Shown here: piece after piece, positions 1-5,101 of the stretch
How the letters are laid out: every line of letters begins with the position of its first letter
Position numbering within the stretch: position 1 is the first letter of the stretch
Origin: Christensenella sp. UBA7707
Lineage (GTDB): Bacteria; Bacillota; Clostridia; Christensenellales; CAG-138
DNA length: 5,167 bases
Assembly (NCBI GenBank): GCA_002482435.1
Contig: DLFZ01000009.1
Span: 1,734-6,900, forward strand
Direction of reading: 5' to 3'
The notes under the pieces: generated by a model
What the model was told of the DNA's origin: nothing
What the model saw: only the letters and a program-made list of their open reading frames with translations
Databases searched by the model: none
Position numbers and translations under genes: made by a program

Positions 1-209
1 TCGTGAAGAAGCCCCGCGATTACGGTATGGCTGTCCATCCCCATTTCAAGAAGCATGAGCGCAACGGCCTCAGGATGTACGTAGTAAGGCTCGCCGGATT
101 CCCTCAGCTGCTTTGCGTGAACTTTGCCCGTAAAATCAACAGCTTTTTGCAAAAGCTCCATTTCGGGCTGCGTAAACTTGCCTTTGCAGGCCTCGATGAG
201 CTGATCCAT
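1..209 (-). CDS. rel: RelA/SpoT-type (p)ppGpp synthetase/hydrolase, N-terminal fragment
   Basis: Partial gene, cut by the left window edge; 69 complete codons plus two bases are visible. The protein begins MDQLIEACKGKF and carries the start of the HD hydrolase domain of long Rel enzymes: His31 in HAKQLR, the block SGEPYYVHP (38-46, His45), and AGLLH at 65-69, where His69 should be followed by the Asp of the HD pair (GA of its codon is visible). Long Rel proteins make and hydrolyse the alarmone (p)ppGpp in the cytoplasm; the synthetase, TGS and ACT parts would lie outside the window. The ATG start is fixed by a near-perfect Shine-Dalgarno sequence 7 bases upstream. Position downstream of apt matches the usual Firmicute recJ-apt-rel order. 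Oddity: Lys33 stands where many homologues have Gly (HxGQxR). I cannot tell from this fragment whether it is bifunctional Rel or a hydrolase-only relative. Confidence 0.93.
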   Translation of the reverse strand, partial: MDQLIEACKGKFTQPEMELLQKAVDFTGKVHAKQLRESGEPYYVHPEAVALMLLEMGMDSHTVIAGLLH

Positions 210-213
210 GCGC

Positions 214-224
214 TCACCTCCTTT
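214..224 (-). promoter_or_regulatory. rel Shine-Dalgarno site
   Basis: Minus-strand AAAGGAGGTGA is almost the full complement of the 3' end of 16S rRNA. Its GGAGG core lies 7 bases before the rel ATG, which decides that start. It is directly preceded by a 6-bp hairpin (226-240), so local RNA folding could influence ribosome access. Confidence 0.9.
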
Positions 225-225
225 C

Positions 226-240
226 AGCGCGCTTCGCGCT
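226..240 (-). repeat. Small hairpin abutting rel Shine-Dalgarno
   Basis: AGCGCG (226-231) and CGCGCT (235-240) are perfect 6-bp inverted repeats around a 3-base loop (AAG in the minus-strand RNA). The stem ends two bases before the AAAGGAGG ribosome site, so it could stack against or limit the ribosome landing zone. It may also be a simple GC-rich palindrome without a role. Confidence 0.5.
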
Positions 241-241
241 T

Positions 242-270
242 TCGCAAACATGGCTACGCCATATTCGCGA
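242..270 (-). repeat. Hairpin in repeat unit 1
   Basis: Arms 242-254 and 258-270 pair over 13 positions around a 3-base loop (255-257). In the minus-strand RNA 11 positions are Watson-Crick and two are G-U wobbles. On the plus strand those two positions are A-C mismatches, so the fold is better in the rel-sense transcript. Confidence 0.65.
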
Positions 271-291
271 GATTCCCACGGTTTGGCGTTT

Positions 292-320
292 TCGCAAACA
301 TGGCTATGCCATATTTGCGA
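292..320 (-). repeat. Hairpin in repeat unit 2
   Basis: Arms 292-304 and 308-320 pair over 13 positions around a 3-base loop. The minus-strand RNA has 12 Watson-Crick pairs and one U-G wobble; the plus strand has a C-A mismatch at that place. Relative to unit 1, the differences within this hairpin fall in the loop (257/307) and at one paired base (266/316) where G-U becomes A-U, so pairing is kept. Confidence 0.65.
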
Positions 321-329
321 GGTTTCCAC

Positions 330-367
330 GGTTTGCCTGAAACGCTCCGCGTTTCGGGCGGCAAACC
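330..367 (-). repeat. Long bulged hairpin in apt-rel leader
   Basis: The outer stem pairs GGTTTGCC (330-337) with GGCAAACC (360-367), 8 bp. The inner stem pairs GAAACGC (339-345) with GCGTTTC (349-355), 7 bp, around a 3-base loop. A small asymmetric internal loop (338 opposite 356-359) separates them. No T-run follows on the minus strand, so it does not look like an intrinsic terminator. The arm 362-367 can also pair with sequence at 416-423, which makes it a candidate for alternative folding. Confidence 0.65.
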
Positions 368-376
368 ATGCAAGGT

Positions 377-409
377 GTGTTTTCTGACGCACATGTCGTC
401 AGAAAACAC
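377..409. repeat. Perfect 13-bp inverted repeat with 7-base loop
   Basis: GTGTTTTCTGACG (377-389) is followed after 7 bases by its exact reverse complement (397-409). This is the strongest perfect stem in the window. Neither side has a T-run next to a GC-rich stem base, so a rho-independent terminator is unlikely. It could be an RNA stem of the rel leader or, as DNA, a binding site for a dimeric regulator. The loop itself contains the palindrome ACATGT (391-396). Confidence 0.8.
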
Positions 410-505
410 GGATTGATGGTTTGGGTGCCGCGGCTTTCAAGGGTGCGACGGTGTGTGGGACGCTTTTCGGCTTTTCAGCAATCTATAATAGATGCCCCAC
501 AATAG

Positions 506-542
506 GAAACGGCGCGGTGGCACCATGCTTCGATCCGCGCCG
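506..542 (-). terminator. Possible weak apt terminator
   Basis: Fourteen bases after the apt stop codon, the minus strand has CGGCGCGG (542-535) pairing with CCGCGCCG (517-510), 8 GC-rich bp around a 17-base loop, followed only by TTTCC. The position and GC-rich stem fit a terminator at the end of apt. The long loop and short, interrupted T-run make it weak, so read-through into rel is plausible. Confidence 0.4.
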
Positions 543-556
543 CAAAATTCGGTTGT

Positions 557-1078
557 TTAAAACACCACCACGGTATCGATGTTGTAGCCTTGAAGCACTT
601 CGCGGCCGTTGAGCTCGCTAAGCTCTATGGCGAAACGCGCCGCAACAACCTCGCCGCCCGCCTGCTCCACAAGGCGGATGGTCGCAAGCGCCGTGCCGCC
701 GGTCGCCAAAAGATCGTCCACAAACACAACCTTCTGACCGGGGAGAATGGCGTCTGCGTGAATTTCGAGCACGTCGGAGCCATATTCGAGGCCGTACTCG
801 TAGCGGTTGGTTTTACAAGGAAGCTTGCCGGGCTTCCTCGCAAGCACAAAACCCGCGCGAAGTGCGTACGCGAGCGCGGAGCCAATCACGAAACCGCGGG
901 CCTCCGGTCCGACCACAAGGTCCACCTGAATGCCATCAAGGCTCTTCACAATCCGCTCGATGAGTTCATGGTAAGCATCCGCGTCTTTGAGTAAGGTTGT
1001 AATGTCGCGGAACAAAATCCCCTTCTGCGGAAAATCGGGTATATTTCGGATGGTATCCTTAAGCTCCTTAAGCTCCAT
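557..1078 (-). CDS. apt: Adenine phosphoribosyltransferase
   Basis: The 173-residue protein has the usual full length for Apt, which converts adenine and PRPP to AMP and pyrophosphate in cytoplasmic purine salvage. Visible family signatures are the N-terminal IPDFPQKGILFRDIT (13-27), GPEARGF (57-63), the flexible-loop region RKPGKLP (81-87), and the PRPP-binding loop VVFVDDLLATGGTA (117-130), whose Asp121-Asp122 and ATGGT are the type I phosphoribosyltransferase hallmark. The ATG start lies inside the end of recJ: the two genes overlap by 11 bases in different frames, and the apt ribosome site AAAGGAGG is within the last recJ codons. This suggests translational coupling to recJ. The protein ends in VVVF with no extension. 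Product identity is secure; the only close alternative would be another PRTase such as Xpt, which the N-terminal motif argues against. Confidence 0.97.
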   Translation of the reverse strand: MELKELKDTIRNIPDFPQKGILFRDITTLLKDADAYHELIERIVKSLDGIQVDLVVGPEARGFVIGSALAYALRAGFVLARKPGKLPCKTNRYEYGLEYGSDVLEIHADAILPGQKVVFVDDLLATGGTALATIRLVEQAGGEVVAARFAIELSELNGREVLQGYNIDTVVVF

Positions 1079-3524
1079 GCTGCATTTCCTCCTTTAATTT
1101 GAGGGCATATGTTTCGTGGTTTTGTAAAAGGGCTTCTACGGCCCGAAACGTTTCGCTCTCCGAAAGCTCGCGCCGCGCGGCGGCAGGTTCGAACACGAGG
1201 TTTCCTTTTTTGTTTTCGGTAACGAACGCGAGCTCGCACATCACGTTAAGCGCAAGCGCACAGCGGCACCGAAGCGCGCCGGTGGCGGCGCAAAGATGGT
1301 CGAGCGCGGCGGCGCGGTTGTAAAACGTGCGGTCGGCAGCCTTGAGCGCTCGGAAGTTGTCCGCAACAAAATCGCGGTCAAACATCAGCGCGTTTAAGAG
1401 GCTTTGCGCATCGAGCGCCTCGGGCGGCGAAGCAGAAAGCTTCGCGTCTGGCGCAAGCTCGTTGAGCCGCGAAAGCACGCCCCCGCTCATCGCGTTGTCG
1501 TACACCACGATGTTTTGGAAGCGTGAAAGGTCGAGCTCGTCAAGCACGGGCGCAAGCAAAAGCGTATGGTAAGCGCAGGCACTTTTCTCGTTGCTGTGAA
1601 AGCGCGTATCAAACGCTTGCAGCAAATTGCGCTCGCGCGCAAGCCGCAAAAAGCGCGCCGCACCGCGCTGGGTAAAGCACAGTACCGCGACCCCCGCAAA
1701 GGAGCGTTCCGTCAGGGAAGCCGCCGTCTCAAACGCGTCCGAAACGACGGTTGCCCGAAAGCCGCACATATTATTATACAAAACATTGCGCGAGAATGCA
1801 TCTATAAATTTCTCGCCGCGCGCGGCGGCATAGCGTTCCACCTCCGCTACAGGAGAGGGCCGCATTTCGGAAACGTAAAGCTTTACAGCCCGTTCGCCCC
1901 AAAAATCGTCGATTCTCGGGGTAAAAAGAAGATCGACTCTGTCGGCGTCGAGCACCATAGAGAGCCTGTCCCCCATGCCGAACGCCACCCCGTTCAAAAA
2001 CACCCCTTCGTTTTCTAGGCTCGCGCTCAAATGCGTTCCCTCCGAGCCGATGCGCTTTGGGTTAACGACACGTACGCCGTCCGTGCGGATAAGGGGCTCC
2101 GGGTTTCCTTCGCCAAACGGCTCAAGCCTTTCGATTTCCTCGGCAAGCGCCATGTTCACCTTGGAAAACGGCAGCTCGAGCTCGTAGCTTTTGCGGGGCA
2201 GAAACAAGGAATCGTCCGCGGTTTCGCGAAGCGCCTGTTCAAACGCTTCCGAAAACGCCTCGAAATTTTCCTCACGCATGGTAACGCCCGCAGCGTACGC
2301 ATGCCCGCCGAAGCGCTCAAAAAGGCTTTCGCAGCGCTTAAGCGCAGCGTGAAGATCCACGCCGGGGATGCTTCTCGCACTCCCCGTAACAAGCCCGTCT
2401 TTCTCAGAAAAAAGCACCGCCGGCCGGTAGTACCGCTCGGCGACGCGCGCCGCCGCAATGCCTACCACGCCGCTGTTCCAGCTTTCGCTTTTTAAAACGA
2501 CCGCCCGAGCATCGGTCAGGTTTTTTCCATCCGCCATTTGGTAGGCGGATTCCAAAATGCCCTGTTCTTCCTTTTTGCGTCTGTCGTTGAGGGCGTTTAA
2601 TTTTTGCGCGAGTTCCTGCGCGCGATCTTCCTCCTGCCCGGTGCAGGTCAAAAGTTCCACAGCAAGCGACGCATCCGCAAGCCTACCTGCGGCGTTGAGC
2701 CGCGGTGCCGCCAGAAACGCCAGTGCATGGGCGTTGACGCGCTTCGCGTTCGCTGCTTTTAAAAGCGCCTGAAGCCCCACGGGGCCCTGCCCCTTGTTGA
2801 GCACGGCAAGCGTACGCGCCACAAGCGCACGGTTTTCGCCAAGAAGAGGCACAACATCCGCCACCGTCGCAAGCCCGGCAAGCGCCAGATATTTTTCTGC
2901 CGCATCCCCCATAAGCGCTTGCGCAAGCTTATAGGCGATGCCCGCACCGCAAAGATCGACATTTGGGTAACCGTTCATTGGTGCCGCCGTGCAAACGAGC
3001 GCGGCGCAGTTTGGCAGGCTTTCGCCGCAGCGGTGGTGGTCGGTAACGATCACCTCCATGCCAAGCGAATACGAAAGCTCCGTTTCAAGAAGCGATTTGA
3101 TGCCGTTGTCCACGGTGACGATGAGCTTCACGCCTTCATCCGAAAGCTTTTTTACGGCCGCTTCGTTCATGCCGTAGCCCTCGGCGTGGCGGTTTGGGAT
3201 GTGGTACATTACGTCCGAACCAAGCTCCTTGAGGCAAAGAAAAAGAATGCTCGTAGCGCACACACCATCGGCATCGTAATCGCCGTACACCGCGATGCGC
3301 TCGCTTTTTTCTATGGCGAGGCGGATGCGGCTTACGGCCTTTTCCATATCGTTTAAAAGATAGGGGCTGTGAAGCGGGAAGGAACAGGGGTTTAAAAATG
3401 CTTCCGCCTCCGCCGCACCGTAAATCCCGCGCGCGTTTAAAAGCGCTTGAAGCGGCTCCGAAACGCCTAAAATGCGTTCGGAGGCTTCGGAAAACTCGGT
3501 TTTGCGGCGCTCAAAGAAAAGCAA
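1068..3524 (-). CDS. recJ: Single-stranded-DNA-specific exonuclease RecJ
   Basis: The 818-residue protein is a DHH-family 5'-3' single-strand exonuclease of recombination and mismatch/base-excision repair. The metal-binding motifs appear in order: DYDADG (82-87), VDNG (138-141), TDHH (161-164) and VADVVPL (221-227), then PRLNAAGRL (274-282). The DHHA1 part has SGVVGIAAARVAERY (351-365) and GGHAYAAG (406-413). An OB-fold-like stretch follows to about 555. Residues 560-818 form a poorly conserved C-terminal region, typical of longer Firmicute RecJ proteins (E. coli RecJ is about 577 residues). The start is TTG: AAGGGG lies 7 bases upstream, the upstream family feature EAEAFLNP (39-46) needs this N-terminus, and the next Met is only at 60. 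The gene begins 29 bases after the scfB stop and overlaps apt by 11 bases, so it is probably part of one transcript with both. Confidence 0.97.
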   Translation of the reverse strand: MLFFERRKTEFSEASERILGVSEPLQALLNARGIYGAAEAEAFLNPCSFPLHSPYLLNDMEKAVSRIRLAIEKSERIAVYGDYDADGVCATSILFLCLKELGSDVMYHIPNRHAEGYGMNEAAVKKLSDEGVKLIVTVDNGIKSLLETELSYSLGMEVIVTDHHRCGESLPNCAALVCTAAPMNGYPNVDLCGAGIAYKLAQALMGDAAEKYLALAGLATVADVVPLLGENRALVARTLAVLNKGQGPVGLQALLKAANAKRVNAHALAFLAAPRLNAAGRLADASLAVELLTCTGQEEDRAQELAQKLNALNDRRKKEEQGILESAYQMADGKNLTDARAVVLKSESWNSGVVGIAAARVAERYYRPAVLFSEKDGLVTGSARSIPGVDLHAALKRCESLFERFGGHAYAAGVTMREENFEAFSEAFEQALRETADDSLFLPRKSYELELPFSKVNMALAEEIERLEPFGEGNPEPLIRTDGVRVVNPKRIGSEGTHLSASLENEGVFLNGVAFGMGDRLSMVLDADRVDLLFTPRIDDFWGERAVKLYVSEMRPSPVAEVERYAAARGEKFIDAFSRNVLYNNMCGFRATVVSDAFETAASLTERSFAGVAVLCFTQRGAARFLRLARERNLLQAFDTRFHSNEKSACAYHTLLLAPVLDELDLSRFQNIVVYDNAMSGGVLSRLNELAPDAKLSASPPEALDAQSLLNALMFDRDFVADNFRALKAADRTFYNRAAALDHLCAATGALRCRCALALNVMCELAFVTENKKGNLVFEPAAARRELSESETFRAVEALLQNHETYALKLKEEMQHGA

Positions 3525-3530
3525 GCACGT

Positions 3531-3539
3531 TCCCCTTCC
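3531..3539 (-). promoter_or_regulatory. recJ ribosome binding site with TTG start
   Basis: Minus-strand GGAAGGGGA is purine-rich, and its AAGGGG part ends 7 bases before the TTG codon at 3524-3522. A GTG five bases upstream of the TTG is out of frame, so TTG is the only start that fits both spacing and frame. Confidence 0.65.
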
Positions 3540-3553
3540 GGCTTCGTTATGGT

Positions 3554-4894
3554 TTATTCGCTTTCGAGTTCCTTGCGCATGGCGTACATCGCCATGGCGT
3601 TTTCGGCGCGCTTCTTTTCAAACGCGCAGGTCATTTGATGCGGCTCATAGATGGAGCCGTTGTACTTGTAAGCATTGGCCGCACAGCCACCGCTGCAAAA
3701 ATACTTTGCCCAGCAGGCCTTGCACGCTTCCTTGGTAAGGATGTTGCAATCTAAAAAGCCTTGCTGCATTTTCGTATCGAATTCGCCCGTGAGGACGCTT
3801 CCCATTTTGTAGCCTTCCTCGCCCACGAACTGGTGGCAGGGGTAAAGATCGCCCTCTGGGGTAACGGCAACGTATTCGCTGCCTGCGCCGCAGCCCGAAA
3901 TGCGCTTCTTTAAACACGGCCCGTTTCCAAGGTCGATCATGAAGTGGAAAAACACAATGTGCTTTCCACTCTTTTCGCGCTCCCACAAATAGGAGGCAAG
4001 CGCGTCATATTCCTCAAGCACGCGTTTAAGGTCGCTGTCACGAAGCGCATAGGGGCTTTCATCGGGCAAAACCACAGGCTCGAGAGAAACGCGGTCAAAC
4101 CCAAGCTCGGCCATATGCTTCACATCCTCGGTAAAGTCGAGGTTTTTCGAGGTGAATGTGCCGCGGATGTAATATTCCTTGTCGCCGCGCCGCTCCACAA
4201 GCTTTTTGGCGTTTTCTACGATGATGTCGTAGGAACCCCTGCCGTTTGGCGTGGGGCGCATGGCGTCGTGGATTTCTTTTCGTCCGTCGAGGCTCAAAAC
4301 GACGTTGTACATTTCTGCGTTGAGGTAGTCAATCACCGTATCGGTAAGCGCCACGCCGTTGGTGGTGATGGTAAAGCTGATTTCCTTGTTGTGCTTTTTT
4401 TCAAGCTCCCGCCCGTAGGCGACGATCTCCTTCACGGCACCGAAGTTCATGAGCGGTTCGCCCCCGAACAAATCCACCTCCAGATGGCGGCGGTTGCCGC
4501 TATGGGCGACCAGAAAGTCGAGCGCTTTTTTGCCGGTTTCGCTCTTCATGAACATGCGCTCGCCATGGAATTCCCCCGTGTCAGCAAAGCAGTATTTGCA
4601 GCGAAGGTTGCAATCGTGCGCGATGTGGAGGCACATCGCCTTGACGATCTCGGGTTGCGCGGTCCCTTGAGGGATGTTTGGCGCGGGCGAATCGAAAGCG
4701 CCCTGCGCTTTCAAAGCGTCGAGCTCTTCGAGGAGCTCGTCAATCTCTTTTTTCTCATAAGGAAGCGCGTAAGGATCGGCGCCGCTTTCAAGCGTGCGCA
4801 CAACGTTGTAGGCAAACTCGTCGAGCGCGTGGAGCGCGCCGCTTTCCACGTCGAGCGCGTAAAAGCCGTTTTGAAAAGCAAAGGCGTGTATCAA
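3554..4894 (-). CDS. scfB: SCIFF-peptide radical SAM maturase (thioether-forming, SPASM domain)
   Basis: The 446-residue protein is close to the expected length of the radical SAM enzyme that installs Cys-to-Thr thioether crosslinks in the SCIFF peptide (CteB/Tte1186 type). Residues 1 to about 75, starting MIHAF, match the N-terminal peptide-recognition (RRE) part of this family. The radical SAM core has CLHIAHDCNLRCKYC (88-102), with the CxxxCxxC cluster ligands at Cys95, Cys99 and Cys102, and FGGEP (143-147) for SAM binding. The C-terminal SPASM region shows the seven-Cys pattern: Cys335, Gly348-x4-Cys353, Cys391-x2-Cys394-x5-Cys400-x3-Cys404, and Cys423. Cys327 and Cys383 are additional possible ligands, enough for two auxiliary iron-sulfur clusters. 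The start is TTG with AAGGAG 7 bases before it. The substrate gene scfA lies directly upstream, which confirms the assignment. Gene symbol follows SCIFF nomenclature. Confidence 0.95.
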   Translation of the reverse strand: MIHAFAFQNGFYALDVESGALHALDEFAYNVVRTLESGADPYALPYEKKEIDELLEELDALKAQGAFDSPAPNIPQGTAQPEIVKAMCLHIAHDCNLRCKYCFADTGEFHGERMFMKSETGKKALDFLVAHSGNRRHLEVDLFGGEPLMNFGAVKEIVAYGRELEKKHNKEISFTITTNGVALTDTVIDYLNAEMYNVVLSLDGRKEIHDAMRPTPNGRGSYDIIVENAKKLVERRGDKEYYIRGTFTSKNLDFTEDVKHMAELGFDRVSLEPVVLPDESPYALRDSDLKRVLEEYDALASYLWEREKSGKHIVFFHFMIDLGNGPCLKKRISGCGAGSEYVAVTPEGDLYPCHQFVGEEGYKMGSVLTGEFDTKMQQGFLDCNILTKEACKACWAKYFCSGGCAANAYKYNGSIYEPHQMTCAFEKKRAENAMAMYAMRKELESE

Positions 4895-4901
4895 GAGGAT
4901 T

Positions 4902-4907
4902 CTCCTT
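4902..4907 (-). promoter_or_regulatory. scfB ribosome binding site with TTG start
   Basis: Minus-strand AAGGAG lies 7 bases before TTG at 4894-4892. The resulting N-terminus MIH is the one expected for SCIFF maturases, which supports TTG over any internal ATG. Confidence 0.85.
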
Positions 4908-4968
4908 AATTTTTATGTAAGTTTGCTTGGAGCCTTTTAAAAAGCGCGGTAAAACCTCCGGAAAGCGG

Positions 4969-4995
4969 AAAAAAAGGCGCCAGCGACGCCTTTTT
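4969..4995 (-). terminator. Rho-independent terminator between scfA and scfB
   Basis: The minus strand reads AAAAAGGCG (4995-4987), a 7-base loop, then CGCCTTTTT (4979-4971) and two more T, giving a perfect 9-bp stem ending in seven T. It sits 106 bases after the scfA stop and 74 before the scfB start. As both genes point the same way, it probably acts as a partial terminator that lowers scfB expression relative to scfA. The A-run/T-run symmetry means it could also work on plus-strand transcripts, but no plus-strand gene is seen. Confidence 0.8.
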
Positions 4996-5001
4996 AAAAC
5001 C

Positions 5002-5030
5002 CCGAGGTTTCGCCGCGGGCGAAGCCTCCG
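5002..5030 (-). repeat. GC-rich hairpin preceding the scfA terminator
   Basis: Arms 5004-5014 and 5018-5028 pair over 11 positions around a 3-base loop, with one imperfect pair (5008/5024). In minus-strand RNA it lies just before the terminator hairpin and is followed by GGGGTTTT. It may protect the 3' end of the scfA transcript from exonucleases, or act as a first, weaker stop. Confidence 0.5.
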
Positions 5031-5037
5031 TGCGGTT

Positions 5038-5053
5038 ATGCAACTATTTGCAT
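5038..5053. repeat. Short inverted repeat ATGCAA/TTGCAT
   Basis: ATGCAA (5038-5043) and TTGCAT (5048-5053) are a perfect 6-bp inverted repeat with a 4-base spacer in the scfA 3' untranslated region. It is short enough to be chance; a minor RNA stem is possible. Confidence 0.35.
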
Positions 5054-5101
5054 CGCCCAAAAAGCCACGAATAGCCACTGGGCCGGCTTTTGCCGCGCGG
5101 T

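Larger units (their letters stand above)
241..340. repeat. Two tandem 50-base repeat units
   Basis: Unit 1 is 241-290 and unit 2 is 291-340. The first 45 bases match except at four positions (257/307, 266/316, 272/322, 275/325); the last few bases of each unit diverge. All four substitutions are C/T or A/G transitions. The units lie head to tail with no spacer, so this is a local duplication or two copies of a short intergenic element. Confidence 0.9.
210..556 (-). other. Structured non-coding region between apt and rel (candidate rel leader)
   Basis: These 347 bases hold no convincing gene: open frames here lack ribosome sites and family features. Instead they are packed with inverted repeats. 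In transcription order these are 510-542, 377-409, 330-367, 292-320, 242-270 and 226-240, the last touching the rel Shine-Dalgarno site. The section from 377 down to 226 is nearly all stem-loop, an unusual density for a plain spacer. The part from about 421 to 509 is less structured and contains an AT-rich ATCTATAATAGAT palindrome (482-494). Possible explanations are a cis-regulatory leader of rel, a separate small RNA, or an insertion of short repetitive elements. I recognise no known riboswitch class. The case for structure is good; the function is unknown. Confidence 0.55.

Noticed and set aside
241..340. CRISPR array
   Set aside because: There are only two units, directly adjacent with no unique spacers, and the whole unit including its palindrome is repeated.
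3..416. Plus-strand open frame of 137 codons over the rel start and leader
   Set aside because: It runs antisense through the rel coding start and ribosome site, and its internal protein repeats only reflect the 50-base DNA repeat.
481..494. TATAAT/TATTAT palindrome as a rel promoter
   Set aside because: A -10-like hexamer exists on both strands, but no acceptable -35 element lies 16-18 bases away on the minus strand. A promoter is possible but not supported.
437..526. Minus-strand mini-ORF MVPPRRFLLWGIYY (29 codons) between apt and rel
   Set aside because: There is no ribosome binding site before the ATG and the start lies in a hairpin loop; no similarity to a leader peptide with regulatory codons is evident.
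500..542. T-box-like sequence GGTGCCACCGCG on the minus strand after apt
   Set aside because: It resembles the T-box antiterminator GGTGGNACCGCG, but the tRNA-pairing UGGN is altered, there is no room for stem I between apt and this point, and the bases are explained by the local 8-bp palindrome.
3944..4909. Plus-strand open frame of 321 codons opposite scfB
   Set aside because: It lies wholly antisense to the certain radical SAM gene, has no recognisable motif, and is explained by codon bias of the GC-rich minus-strand gene.
4895..4968. scfB-specific promoter in the spacer
   Set aside because: AT-rich words such as TTTTAAAA and CATAAAAAT are present, but I found no -35/-10 pair with good spacing.
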